From: Pseudomonadota bacterium
GTDB lineage: Bacteria > Pseudomonadota > Gammaproteobacteria > Pseudomonadales > Pseudohongiellaceae
Assembly: GCA_027623555.1 (NCBI GenBank)
Contig: JAQBSZ010000006.1
Span: forward strand, 1-64,000
Direction: 5' to 3'
DNA length: 64,000 nucleotides
The position numbers and the translations under genes were made by a program. Shown here piece after piece: positions 32,476-41,191 of the stretch. The notes below the pieces were generated by a model. It searched no databases, was not told the origin of the DNA, and saw only the letters and a list, made by a program, of their open reading frames with translations. How positions within the stretch are numbered: position 1 is the first letter of the stretch; each line of letters starts with the position of its first letter.

Positions 32476-33285
32476 CTATCCGAACAGCCAGGCTAAAGTT
32501 TGGATAACCAGCCCATCACTTGGCTCTTCGCGTGGTGTGGCTATTTGTGTGAACCTGGTGCTCTTATTTTCTTCATCTGTAAATTCCAATCGCGCTTCAT
32601 CAGCATCCGTACCGAGCCTGAAGATAACCGAGTCTGTGACAAATTCACCTCGCTTGTTCAGGCGCAAACTCAGATACTGCATCGGCACGCGAATTCGCTC
32701 GATTTTCAACAATTCGGATCCATCATTAATGATAGTTATTGGAGTAATAGCTCGATGGGGATAAACCAGTGACTCAGTAGATGCAGCACGTGCACGGGTC
32801 AGGCTAAAGTAACAGAGCTCTCCAGTACGCGTATTCGGCCCAAACCAGGTGTCTGATGGCCGATAAATTGGCAATTCCAGTAACACCAATCCATCGACAT
32901 TAGGCTGCAGCCAGATACCGGAACTCACATACAAAATTACTTCATGCCCTGGCGGTATCGAAACTGAGACATCGGGGCGAGCAACAATTGACCTGTCAGC
33001 CAGCGCCAATCCGAGATTAAACCCCCCCCGGGTATGCGTGAAAACATAGTGAGATTGTTCAGTATTCTCCAAGTCTGGAAGCTCTGTCCCGCTGAAATCG
33101 CTCTGTAAAGATGTATCGAGTGGATCGCCTTCCCGAGTCCATGCGAAATGCCATTCATTTTGCGCCTTGAAAACATAGAATTTCAGCAGGCTAATTTCCC
33201 AGAAGCACCACTTCTCCTGGGGAATATTAAAGCTGCCCCACCATTGATCTGAAGCTTTGGGCATGGGTAAAGAGCAGTTTTCCAT
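32476..33285 (-). CDS. uncharacterised protein, possibly DUF432, paired with mscS
   Basis: Soluble protein of 269 aa without signal peptide or clear catalytic motif. It is rich in Trp and beta-strand-like segments (WWGSFNIPQEKWCFWEISLLKFYVF, IPPGHEVILYVSSGIW, IYRPSDTWFGPNTRTGELCYF). The overall pattern reminds me of DUF432 proteins, which I recall as neighbours of mechanosensitive channels, but I cannot confirm this. It is first in a two-gene unit with the interrupted mscS, 7 bp apart, which suggests a role tied to that channel. Confidence 0.6.
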   Translation of the reverse strand: MENCSLPMPKASDQWWGSFNIPQEKWCFWEISLLKFYVFKAQNEWHFAWTREGDPLDTSLQSDFSGTELPDLENTEQSHYVFTHTRGGFNLGLALADRSIVARPDVSVSIPPGHEVILYVSSGIWLQPNVDGLVLLELPIYRPSDTWFGPNTRTGELCYFSLTRARAASTESLVYPHRAITPITIINDGSELLKIERIRVPMQYLSLRLNKRGEFVTDSVIFRLGTDADEARLEFTDEENKSTRFTQIATPREEPSDGLVIQTLAWLFG

Positions 33286-33610
33286 ATTTAGTTACTTAAA
33301 ACTTTGGCAGTTCGGGTAAGAAGCTTAAACTTCCACACCCAACGAGTCCATTGTTGTCTGAGATTTGCTTACTGGGCGTCTTAAGATTGGCTCTCTGCAT
33401 TTGGCATTCTAGCCTGCAGTCTTATGCAGGGCCGAATTGAATTAACCTCTACCTAGCATTCGCCAGTAAACGGCGGCATGCCATTGAGTGCACTGTACGA
33501 AACTGGATTGTTGCCGAATACGTGCCTGATAGGGAACAGAAAGGACTCTATTGACAGTTAGCGCCGGGATTGTTGAGTTTATTCGGTAGCGATCTCTGCT
33601 TCGAAATTGC
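33286..33610. other. 325-bp intergenic region, no feature seen
   Basis: Lies upstream of the DUF432-like gene and downstream of the PQQ dehydrogenase, both on the minus strand. It should hold the promoter of the mscS unit and the 3' end of the dehydrogenase transcript. No strong hairpin with a T run, no clear promoter pair and no credible short gene were seen. Confidence 0.5.
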
Positions 33611-35734
33611 CTATTGCGGCGTCGCCAATGCCAGCTCCACCTGTTGCCGGATATAGTGTCGAATCACTTCCAACTGCTGATCACTGAACTCGGAGAAAGG
33701 AGGCATACCATTTTCTGACAATGCGCCTCCTCTAACTACTTGCTCGAATGCTCCGGAAGAAAGAATGGTACCTGACGCTCTTAGATCAGGAGCCATACCG
33801 GATGAAACAGTTTCAAAACCATGACACGCGACACACGCTTCAGCATAGTTTGTAGCTCCTTTAACTGCCAGATCTGTGTCTACGATGAAATCTGACGATG
33901 CCAATGGTGTCGGAATTCTTGGCGGTGCCGATGGGGGTATCGCCATGGAGCCATCGAGAGAGAAAGCATACAAGCGTCTGGCGTGGTCACCATAAGCCCA
34001 CCCGTAATCCGCCATGGGTTGCCCGCCCAGCGCTGCCAGGGAGCCACCCCAACCTACGAGGATACCCACATATTGACGCCCATCGACAGAGTAAGTTATC
34101 GGAGGCGCAGAAATACCCAATCCCAGGGCCTCTTCCCATAGTTGATCTCCTGTCAGAGCATTGTATGCACGTATCTGCCCGTTGGCTTTGCCTTGGAAAA
34201 GCAGGTTGCTTGCCGTGGTCAGCGTGCCGGCATCCCAAACGCCGTCGGAAGGAATTTCCCACACCTGTTCCCGCCGCACTGGGTCCCAAGCCTGCAGCGT
34301 TCCTTGCACTCCATCGGGCCGGGTTGAATTGCCGGTAATTGCCATATCCACACCAAAGTGAACTTTCCACTGCTCAGATTGAAATCCAGTCAGGTCATAG
34401 CCTTCGTCATCCCAGCTAGCAGCCCAATGGATAGTCGGAATATAAACCAGTCCAGTATTCGGGTTATAAGACATCGCATGCCAGCTGTGGCCTCCGATTG
34501 GAGTTGGAGCTACTAGCGCAGGAGCATCCAAGTAGCGCTGACCGGGTAGCTCGACAGGTTTTCCCGTAGCCATATCAATGTTCGATGCCCAGGTGACTTC
34601 GGTAAATTTCTCAGCGGAGATAAGCTCGCCATTCTCCCTGTTAATCACATAAAAGAAGCCATTCTTGGGCGCATGCATCAGTGCCTTGACCTGCTCCCCA
34701 TCGATTGTCAAATCAGCCAGCACAATATCCATGTTGGAGTTATAGTCCCAGGTCTCTCCCGGAACCGTTTGGTAGTGCCAAAGATATTCACCCGTATCCG
34801 GATCGAGTGCCACTACCGAACACAGGAATAGATTATCCCCTCCATCGGGGCTGCGTATCTTATGATTCCAGGGCGAACCGTTACCCGTGCCTATATAGAT
34901 CTGATCCAGCTCCGCATCATAGGTGAAACCATGCCAGGCGTTGCCGCCCCCACCGTGCCGCCACCACTCCCCGGTCCAGGTTTCTGCGGCCATCTCCATG
35001 GCGGCGTCTTCAAAGCCGTCGGCGGGATTCCCCGGTACTATCCAGAATTTCCAGGCTTCTTCTCCGGTGTCAGCCTGATAGGCAGTTACATAACCTCGAT
35101 TGGGGCCGTTCTCGGTACCACCATTGCCGATCAGGACCTTGCCCTTGAATACCTTGGGCGCACCGGTGATGTACATGGCTAACTCCGGATCAATAGTCTG
35201 TGTAGTCCACACTTCCTCACCGGAAAATCGATTGATGCCAATCAGCCGACCATCCCAGGTGGCGACGAACACCTTGTCTTCCCACAGTCCGATGCCGCGA
35301 CTGTTATCCCAGCCCGCACGCATTCTGCGCGCGGCATGTTGGGCCACCTGCGGATCATAGCGCCAGAGTTCATCGCCAGAAGTAGCATCTACTGCCCTGA
35401 CTATGTTCATGCTACTGATGAAATACATCGTTCCATCTACAACCAGTGGAGTCGATACCAGACTACGACTGTCAGGCAGGTCAATGTACCAGTCGAGATT
35501 CAGGCCGCCAACATTGTCCTGGTTGATCTGGGTAAGAGGGCTGAACCGTTGCTCAGAATAGGTGCGCCCGAAGGCCAGCCAGTTTTCACCCTGAGCTTCA
35601 TCGGCCATAGTCGTATCGTTGATGCGGGTTTGCCCTGGTGCTTGAGTAGAGAAAAAAATTCCGAACAGGATAACAACTAGAATATTCAGCCGAGCGGCTG
35701 GATTGGCTATAAGTGACTTCTTCATTGCGCTCAT
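33611..35734 (-). CDS. PQQ-dependent alcohol dehydrogenase with C-terminal cytochrome c
   Basis: Periplasmic quinohemoprotein of the methanol/ethanol dehydrogenase family (707 aa). Signal peptide to about residue 35, then an eight-blade propeller (NWLAFGRTYSEQRFSPLTQI, GTGNGSPWN, and blades such as ALDPDTGEYLWHYQ), then a cytochrome c domain with CVACH near residues 632-636. The catalytic Asp is Asp330 (GETWDYNSN). The residue two places on is Asn332, where lanthanide enzymes have Asp and calcium enzymes usually Ala, Ser or Thr. The adjacent Cys-Cys pair found in many of these enzymes is absent: that region reads ARRMRAGWDNSRG. Likely an alcohol oxidase feeding cytochrome c; substrate and metal are open. 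Confidence 0.9.
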   Translation of the reverse strand: MSAMKKSLIANPAARLNILVVILFGIFFSTQAPGQTRINDTTMADEAQGENWLAFGRTYSEQRFSPLTQINQDNVGGLNLDWYIDLPDSRSLVSTPLVVDGTMYFISSMNIVRAVDATSGDELWRYDPQVAQHAARRMRAGWDNSRGIGLWEDKVFVATWDGRLIGINRFSGEEVWTTQTIDPELAMYITGAPKVFKGKVLIGNGGTENGPNRGYVTAYQADTGEEAWKFWIVPGNPADGFEDAAMEMAAETWTGEWWRHGGGGNAWHGFTYDAELDQIYIGTGNGSPWNHKIRSPDGGDNLFLCSVVALDPDTGEYLWHYQTVPGETWDYNSNMDIVLADLTIDGEQVKALMHAPKNGFFYVINRENGELISAEKFTEVTWASNIDMATGKPVELPGQRYLDAPALVAPTPIGGHSWHAMSYNPNTGLVYIPTIHWAASWDDEGYDLTGFQSEQWKVHFGVDMAITGNSTRPDGVQGTLQAWDPVRREQVWEIPSDGVWDAGTLTTASNLLFQGKANGQIRAYNALTGDQLWEEALGLGISAPPITYSVDGRQYVGILVGWGGSLAALGGQPMADYGWAYGDHARRLYAFSLDGSMAIPPSAPPRIPTPLASSDFIVDTDLAVKGATNYAEACVACHGFETVSSGMAPDLRASGTILSSGAFEQVVRGGALSENGMPPFSEFSDQQLEVIRHYIRQQVELALATPQ

Positions 35735-35855
35735 CCTTTTATTACTTTTATTAACCTGGATTTAGCATGCAGTGTAATCAGGCATTGTGCAGAATCGTAG
35801 TAAACCGAAACGGAATCGCTTCAAACCGTAATCCGGCACTCCCCATGATTGACCC

Positions 35856-35875
35856 GTAGGGTAAGGCACCTACCC
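35856..35875. promoter_or_regulatory. possible regulator site upstream of the PQQ dehydrogenase
   Basis: Overlapping inverted repeats: GTAGG (35856-35860) with CCTAC (35869-35873), and GGGTA (35859-35863) with TACCC (35871-35875). The location suits an activator site for the dehydrogenase promoter. No matching regulator is encoded nearby, so the assignment is tentative. Confidence 0.35.
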
Positions 35876-36032
35876 GACAGTTCCTATGGGCCAGTGGTTC
35901 CATGTAAGTATATACAGCTGTAGTTTGCCAAGTGGGGACAGTTATCGACACAGGTAATGTGTACCCATGCGTTCGATACCCCGCAAAGTAAGATCAGGCT
36001 TTATTCTGTTAATTTGGCGGTTTATACTGTTT

Positions 36033-36046
36033 GCGCTGTACAGCGC
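36033..36046. promoter_or_regulatory. 14-bp perfect palindrome upstream of the 36.1-kb gene
   Basis: GCGCTGTACAGCGC is a perfect palindrome 73 bp upstream of the ATG at 36119. It sits just after TTTATACTGTTT and could be an operator overlapping or just following a promoter. It lacks a loop and T run, so it is not a terminator. It has only CTGTACAG in common with a LexA box and is not called as one. Confidence 0.45.
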
Positions 36047-36118
36047 TCAAGAATTTTCTGCCCTTGTGAATTGAGTGTGAAATCCTCATACAACTAAAAA
36101 ATAATCAGGAGAAGAACC

Positions 36119-36502
36119 ATGTCTGATCCCGTGGGTGAATTTTCACTAAATCATGTTGGCACTACCTATATGAAAGATGCCAACGGCAATCTTGTCCAAT
36201 ATGCAAACTTTCAAGGCACCGCCGATGGCTTCGGTCAGGTGCATGGAACGCTCATTCTTTCTCAAGCACTGGCTGACGCCGGCGCAAGCAGCGGTACAAT
36301 CAGCTGGGCGGCGAAGGCATTTCAGGACGACGGCACCGTCCTGGGTGGCTTCGGTGAAGGTAGCTGGGAGCAAAGCTCCGGTGAACAGAAATGGACGGTG
36401 AATATGAACACCGAAGTCTCGAATGGCGATAAACTACGCAGCGAAGGAGAAATCTCTCTCGAGACTCTGGTGTATTCCGGCAAGATATTTAACGCTGACT
36501 AA
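36119..36502 (+). CDS. small soluble protein of unknown function
   Basis: I do not recognise this 127-aa protein. It has no signal peptide or membrane helix, is acidic, Gly-rich and probably all-beta: alternating stretches such as MKDANGNLVQYANFQGTADG, GQVHGTLILSQ, GTVLGGFGEGSWEQ and EGEISLETLVYSGKIF would suit a small beta-barrel. There are no Cys residues and no His-rich site. The strong ribosome binding site (AGGAGAAGAACC), a private upstream palindrome and its own terminator argue for a genuine, well-expressed single-gene unit. Confidence 0.75.
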   Translation: MSDPVGEFSLNHVGTTYMKDANGNLVQYANFQGTADGFGQVHGTLILSQALADAGASSGTISWAAKAFQDDGTVLGGFGEGSWEQSSGEQKWTVNMNTEVSNGDKLRSEGEISLETLVYSGKIFNAD

Positions 36503-36539
36503 TACCGGTAATTGCACGACCATCTTCTGCTCAGATCTT

Positions 36540-36557
36540 GGTGCCTGGCACCTTTTT
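36540..36557 (+). terminator. intrinsic terminator of the 36.1-kb gene
   Basis: GGTGC (36540-36544) and GCACC (36548-36552) with a 3-nt loop, followed at once by five T and, after a short gap, six more. It lies 38 bp after the stop codon at 36502. Confidence 0.8.
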
Positions 36558-36603
36558 ATCCCTTTTTTGTCTGAAGATTTGACCTCGGGATGACCTTACA
36601 ACC

Positions 36604-37587
36604 CTAAAAAGTCGCAATCGGATTCATCGGCGACCCCACTCCGCCTTCGACGGGAATTGGTGCTGCGGTTAATAAAAACTCCCAACGATTCTGCCTGGCT
36701 GCCTCTTCTGCCAATGCTTCCAGGTCCAAGTTGTCGAACAAGCGCACGCCCAGCGCGACGATTGTCAATTGGTGAATAGGCAGAAAATTGCCGTCCACGC
36801 TGGAAGGCAGCGCATCGTTGGCATAGTCACCACCCAGCATTGCCACATCCCGTGCTTTCAGCCATGGTGCAACGGAGGCATGCAAGCCGGCGGCGCCCTG
36901 CCCGGCACCTGCCGGTGTTGCCCAACGTCCGGTTCTGACGAAGATCACATCACCAGCACCCACTCTGACACCAGCCTGCTGTTCCCAGGCTTCCAGGTCT
37001 TCCACATAAACCGGTGTACCAGGGGGCAGATAGTCCACCCCTCTAAGCCGGGGAATGTCCATGAGAATTCCGCGCGTCACTATGCCCTGCTTAACATCGG
37101 TAATCGCCAGTTTGTGACAGCCCGCTGCATCGATCTCCTCTTTGCTGAAACCGTTGTACATCTTGCCCTGGTATAACACATGACAGAGGGAATCGAGGTG
37201 ACTGTGAATACCGCCGTGATAGGAAAAGGAAATTCTCTCCATGACATATTCACCGGGACTGTCGAGGGTGGAAATTTCCTGATCGAACGGCGGTGGCGAG
37301 CCCAGGCTGTTATCGACAGAATAGTTGTGAGCGAGCGAGACCGAGACACCAGACTGCACCAATCTTGCCGCAGCGATGCGTTTCTCTGGGGTAATCAGGT
37401 TCAGCGCACCGAGCTGGTCATCGTCCCCCCAGCGTCCCCAGTTGGAGAGCTCGGTCATCCAGCGGTCTACCATTTCCGCGGTCACATCGTGTGAGGACTG
37501 GGCAGAAATACTGCCGCCGAACGCGGCCACTGCCATTGCAAAGACAAGCTGACTAAACAACCAGCTGCTGAACCTTGATTTCATCAT
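36604..37587 (-). CDS. exported cyclase-family hydrolase (kynurenine formamidase-like)
   Basis: Member of the cyclase/formamidase family, about 327 aa. The start at 37587 follows GAGGGCAAGGTT and opens a signal peptide (MMKSRFSSWLFSQLVFAMAV, cleavage near SISAQ), so it acts in the periplasm, unlike the cytoplasmic KynB type. The metal motif is present in variant form: GGIHSHLDSLCHVLYQG, matching the family H-x-x-x-D-x-x-x-H pattern. DVIFVRTGRW and the ALPSSVDGNFLPIH segment are also typical. Likely hydrolyses an amide or lactone-like bond. It is divergent from the CocE hydrolase. Confidence 0.85.
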   Translation of the reverse strand: MMKSRFSSWLFSQLVFAMAVAAFGGSISAQSSHDVTAEMVDRWMTELSNWGRWGDDDQLGALNLITPEKRIAAARLVQSGVSVSLAHNYSVDNSLGSPPPFDQEISTLDSPGEYVMERISFSYHGGIHSHLDSLCHVLYQGKMYNGFSKEEIDAAGCHKLAITDVKQGIVTRGILMDIPRLRGVDYLPPGTPVYVEDLEAWEQQAGVRVGAGDVIFVRTGRWATPAGAGQGAAGLHASVAPWLKARDVAMLGGDYANDALPSSVDGNFLPIHQLTIVALGVRLFDNLDLEALAEEAARQNRWEFLLTAAPIPVEGGVGSPMNPIATF

Positions 37588-37710
37588 AACCTTGCCCTCG
37601 GCGTGTTTCGATCGCATCAGAATAGCCCCATTTAAGAGGCTTGTCTAAGTAGCACTGCGGGGAAGCTTTGGAGTATGCTCTGGACAGGCATTCCAGTGAG
37701 GGAGACTATC

Positions 37711-39360
37711 ATGCACACTTCTCGCAATTCACTTCACCCTTTTCTTACAGCTTTGTATTGCTTGCTCTTCCTGCTCGTGCTACCTGCTGTCACGGCACAG
37801 GAAGCGGGCAAGACGGAAGTCATGGTGCCAATGCGTGACGGCATCAGCCTGGCTACCAATATCTATCTACCCGCAGGCGAAGGTCCCTGGCCGGTCGTGC
37901 TAACCCGCACTCCCTATAATAAGAACGGTGCCGACGGGCTTGCCTCACTCTATAACGAGAACGGCTTCGCACTGGTATCACAAGACGTTCGCGGACGCTA
38001 CGCGTCCGAAGGCGTGGACCAGCCTTTCGAAGTGGATATGCCCGACGGCTATGACACGGTCGAGTGGATCGCTGCCCAGCAATTCAGTGATGGCAAGATT
38101 GGCATCTTCGGCACGTCTGCCCCTGGCATAACGTCCAACCTGGCCGCCGCTGCGGCGCCCCCGCACCTGTCTGCCGCCTATGTGACCGTAGCTCCAGACA
38201 GCCTGTTCTATCGTTCCCGGTTTGTCGGCGGTGTATTCAAGGAGAGCCATTCCGGGGGCTGGCTGCGAGGCCAGGGAATCAGCGAGGACCGGATAGCCGC
38301 CTACAAGGCACGGGCCGTGCTTGACCAGGGCTGGATGGATACTGATTTTCTGTTTCACCGTGAGAACGTAGAAATTCCTGTTTACAACGTCGGTGGCTGG
38401 CACGATATCTATGCCGAAGGCTCTCTCTATAATTACCTGTATTTGCAGAACGCAGGCAATGCAGCAGCCCGAGGTAAACAGAAACTGTTCATGGGCGCAT
38501 TCGGCCACGGCGCACTGCAAGGCGACCTGAGCTACCCTGACGGCGGTATGATTGCCGGCGACATGCAACAGCAGCTACGCTGGTGGGATTACTGGCTAAA
38601 AGGTGAAGACAACGGCATCATGGATGAGCCACCTATCAGTTATTACATGATGGCCTCGGCACGTAAGGACAACCCCTCGTCTCTGAACCGGGTGATACAG
38701 GCTGATACCTGGCCACCGCAACATGAAAAGACCCGTTTTTATCTGCATCCCGGCGGTCAGGTGACCACCAGTGCCCCTACGGCAGACTCAGCGTCTCTGC
38801 GTTATCGGTTTGATCCGGCTAACCCGGTTCCGACAGTGGGGGGTCAGAATCTTGGCCGCGACGTCGGCCCGCGGGATCAACGCGAGATTGGCGAGCGGCA
38901 GGACTATATTCGCTTCCAGACTCCGGTACTGGATGAAGATGTCGTCGTGGCCGGGCATATCGACATGGAACTGTTTGTCTCCACCGATGCATTGGATACC
39001 GACTTTGTCGTCAAGCTGGTAGATATCTATCCCGATGGTTACGAAGCCCTGATTCTGGATTACCCCATCCGCATGCGTTTTCGTGATGGTCAGAATGCCG
39101 AAGATGTAAGGCTCGCTGAGCCTGGCGCTATCGAGAAACTGAACATTAACATGTGGAGTACTGCCCAGACCTTTGAGAAGGGTCATCGCATCGGCATACA
39201 TGTCAGCTCCAGTAACTACCCGCGTTTCGCAGTGAATCCAAACAATGGGGCGGCGCTGGATGATGCAGCGACGCCTGCGAAGATTGCCAACAACACTATT
39301 TTCTTCGATGCTCAACATCCCTCGGCAATCATTCTCCCGGTAGTGACAGAGGATCTGTAG
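37711..39360 (+). CDS. exported CocE/NonD-family hydrolase
   Basis: Alpha/beta hydrolase with a C-terminal jelly-roll domain, as in cocaine esterase and X-Pro dipeptidyl acyltransferases. The ATG at 37711 has an AGGGAGA leader and begins a signal peptide (MHTSRNSLHPFL, hydrophobic core, cleavage near VTAQE); the frame open from 37675 is less likely. It has VPMRDGISLATNIYLP, TRTPYNK, nucleophile elbow GTSAPG, and later GGWHDIYAEG and GAFGHG, the last two giving the usual Asp and His. About 549 aa is normal. Probably a periplasmic ester or peptide hydrolase. Followed at 26 bp by the PD40 protein, so likely co-transcribed. Confidence 0.88.
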   Translation: MHTSRNSLHPFLTALYCLLFLLVLPAVTAQEAGKTEVMVPMRDGISLATNIYLPAGEGPWPVVLTRTPYNKNGADGLASLYNENGFALVSQDVRGRYASEGVDQPFEVDMPDGYDTVEWIAAQQFSDGKIGIFGTSAPGITSNLAAAAAPPHLSAAYVTVAPDSLFYRSRFVGGVFKESHSGGWLRGQGISEDRIAAYKARAVLDQGWMDTDFLFHRENVEIPVYNVGGWHDIYAEGSLYNYLYLQNAGNAAARGKQKLFMGAFGHGALQGDLSYPDGGMIAGDMQQQLRWWDYWLKGEDNGIMDEPPISYYMMASARKDNPSSLNRVIQADTWPPQHEKTRFYLHPGGQVTTSAPTADSASLRYRFDPANPVPTVGGQNLGRDVGPRDQREIGERQDYIRFQTPVLDEDVVVAGHIDMELFVSTDALDTDFVVKLVDIYPDGYEALILDYPIRMRFRDGQNAEDVRLAEPGAIEKLNINMWSTAQTFEKGHRIGIHVSSSNYPRFAVNPNNGAALDDAATPAKIANNTIFFDAQHPSAIILPVVTEDL

Positions 39361-39386
39361 AAAAAATAATTAACCAGGATACAAAT

Positions 39387-40277
39387 ATGACTGCAAAGCA
39401 TTCTCTGTCGATGGCATTGTTTATAACCTCTCTTTCCATGGTGACGCTCACGAGCGCTCAGAGCGATAACGGACCCACCAACATGGGTGCGGTTATCAAT
39501 TCCGCCGCCAGAGACGCTGAACCAACGTTTACCCCCGATGGTCAGACCATGTATTTCAATTGCTTCGACAGGCAGGGCAAGGTTGGTAGTGACATCTGTG
39601 TCACTTCTCGCGATGGCGACTCATGGACCGAACCTGTTATCGTGGCAGCAGTGAGCACCGATGAGTATCTGGAAGTCGAGCCTCTGCTCTCACCCGACGC
39701 GCGGCAACTCTACATCATGAGCAATCGGCCGGGCGGTATGGGAGCAACCGATATCTGGGTGAGCGACCTGGTCGATGGAGAATGGACCGAGCCACGCAAT
39801 CTCGGCGCACCTTTTAACTCGCCGGATTCAGATCATTGCCTTTACTTCAGCGGTGAGAACTGGGACTTCGCCTATTGGACCTCCACCAGGCCCGGCGGCT
39901 TCGGCGGCAATGACATCTGGATGGCAGAGCGTGTCAACGGAGTCTGGCAGGACGCAGTCAACCTGGGGCCAAAGGTTAACTCGGCAGCCGGCGAACATCA
40001 TTCGCTGCCATCAGAGGACGGCAGGTCGCTCTACATTACCACTACGCGTGACCAAGGATTTGGCAGGGAAGATATCTACATCACTACACGAGACGACCGC
40101 GGTAACTGGAGTGACCTGGTAAACCTGGGCCCGGAGATTAATTCGGACCAGCACGATCGCTGCCCGGCCTTCTCGCCGGATTTCGAATTTTTCTTTTTCG
40201 ACTCCGAACGCGCCGGTGGCTTTGGCAACAAGGATTTGTGGTACGTGCCTTATTCTCGAATCGAGGACATTCGCTAA
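39387..40277 (+). CDS. exported PD40/WD40-like beta-propeller protein
   Basis: Secreted protein of 296 aa with a signal peptide (cleavage near TLTSAQ) and five or six PD40 (TolB-type) propeller blades, each with a motif such as DAEPTFTPDGQTMYFNCF, EVEPLLSPDARQLYIMSNRPGG, and HDRCPAFSPDFEFFFFDSERAGG. FGGNDIWMAERVNG recurs in variants between blades. It probably binds a protein or ligand in the periplasm rather than catalysing. It follows the CocE hydrolase by 26 bp, and its last 40 bp overlap the GspF-like gene. Confidence 0.85.
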   Translation: MTAKHSLSMALFITSLSMVTLTSAQSDNGPTNMGAVINSAARDAEPTFTPDGQTMYFNCFDRQGKVGSDICVTSRDGDSWTEPVIVAAVSTDEYLEVEPLLSPDARQLYIMSNRPGGMGATDIWVSDLVDGEWTEPRNLGAPFNSPDSDHCLYFSGENWDFAYWTSTRPGGFGGNDIWMAERVNGVWQDAVNLGPKVNSAAGEHHSLPSEDGRSLYITTTRDQGFGREDIYITTRDDRGNWSDLVNLGPEINSDQHDRCPAFSPDFEFFFFDSERAGGFGNKDLWYVPYSRIEDIR

Positions 40278-41191
40278 TCGCGCGCACTAAATCGCTCTCC
40301 CCGCAACAACTTCGCGAACTGGCGACCCTGGTGTCAACTGGCGTCCCCATTGCCAGTGCATGGGAAAAAAGCAGTGCATTCAATCATCCGTCGGGAACTT
40401 CTGTTCACCGACTCCTCAACCTGGGCTCCAGCCTTTCCCAGTCCTTAAGTCGCACAAAACTGCTATCTTCTGCTCAGCAGATCGTGCTCGCTGCTGCCGA
40501 TGATTCCGGCAAGCAACCTGAGGCACTGCTGCGACTTGCAGCTGACGCCGAAAGAAGAGCGGAACGACATAATCGGCTGCGTTCGAAGTGGGGTGTCATT
40601 TATATGTTATTGCTGGTGGGTTGGTCGGTGGGCATGATCGTCTCACTAACCAACGGCACTGACAATCCCGTAGCGAGTTTTTTCTCCCATACTGTAAAGA
40701 GCTTGTTTGCCTACCTGGTAATCCGCTTCGCTGGCAGCCTGGTAACAAGAGACAGTTGGTGGTGGCTGGCGCTGGCATGGAAACTTCATGCACAATCACT
40801 CAAGCCATTTAGGCTGAGTATCATCGTAAATTGGTTTGATCTGCTCGGCTGGCAACTCTCAGCGGGTCTCGATGCCGAGAGTGCACTGCGCAACATGGCA
40901 AACTTGATACCAGCAAAGCCGTATCGTAACTCAGTTAATTCGGCAGCCAGTGCAGTTCGAAACGGACAATCGCTTGCTAACGCTCTAAATAAGAATGACC
41001 TGATTCCGAATAACGAAATGCTGGGGGTGCTTACCGTCGCCGAAGCCAGTGGCAAACTTGGTGAGAGTCTGGCGCTGCAGACTACGCTCAGTGAGCAATT
41101 TCTGCAGCTTTACCTGGACGTGGTGGAAACCTGGTTACCACGAGGGCTTTATGCGTTTGTAGCAGGTCTGGCTTTATCCATGGTGTACTGA
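40238..41191 (+). CDS. stand-alone type II secretion GspF-like membrane protein
   Basis: Membrane protein of up to 317 aa related to GspF/PilC inner-membrane platform proteins. A T2SSF-like domain covers about residues 195-300: LLGWQLSAGLDAESALRNMANL, LANALNKNDLIPNNEMLGVLTVAEASGKLGESL, ending in a C-terminal helix (FVAGLALSMVY). A weaker N-terminal half has LRELATLVSTGVPIASAW, and two helices lie near residues 120-160. The GTG start at 40238 overlaps the PD40 gene by 40 bp; no better start is visible. No other secretion or pilus gene is in the window, so its partner is unknown. Confidence 0.75.
   Translation: MVRALFSNRGHSLIARTKSLSPQQLRELATLVSTGVPIASAWEKSSAFNHPSGTSVHRLLNLGSSLSQSLSRTKLLSSAQQIVLAAADDSGKQPEALLRLAADAERRAERHNRLRSKWGVIYMLLLVGWSVGMIVSLTNGTDNPVASFFSHTVKSLFAYLVIRFAGSLVTRDSWWWLALAWKLHAQSLKPFRLSIIVNWFDLLGWQLSAGLDAESALRNMANLIPAKPYRNSVNSAASAVRNGQSLANALNKNDLIPNNEMLGVLTVAEASGKLGESLALQTTLSEQFLQLYLDVVETWLPRGLYAFVAGLALSMVY

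Larger units (their letters stand above)
35735..36118. other. 384-bp divergent regulatory region
   Basis: Spacer between the minus-strand PQQ dehydrogenase and the plus-strand small gene at 36119. It contains an inverted repeat GTAGG-N8-CCTAC (35856-35873) about 120 bp upstream of the dehydrogenase, and a perfect 14-bp palindrome at 36033-36046 upstream of the small gene. No open frame of note. Confidence 0.6.

Noticed and set aside
36033-36046. LexA (SOS) box
   Set aside because: It has only the CTGTACAG core and lacks the CTGT-N8-ACAG spacing; the flanking GC pairs suit another regulator.
40238-41191. Remnant of a type II secretion or type IV pilus locus
   Set aside because: No neighbouring secretion gene, decayed or intact, could be seen; the gene is reported as stand-alone.
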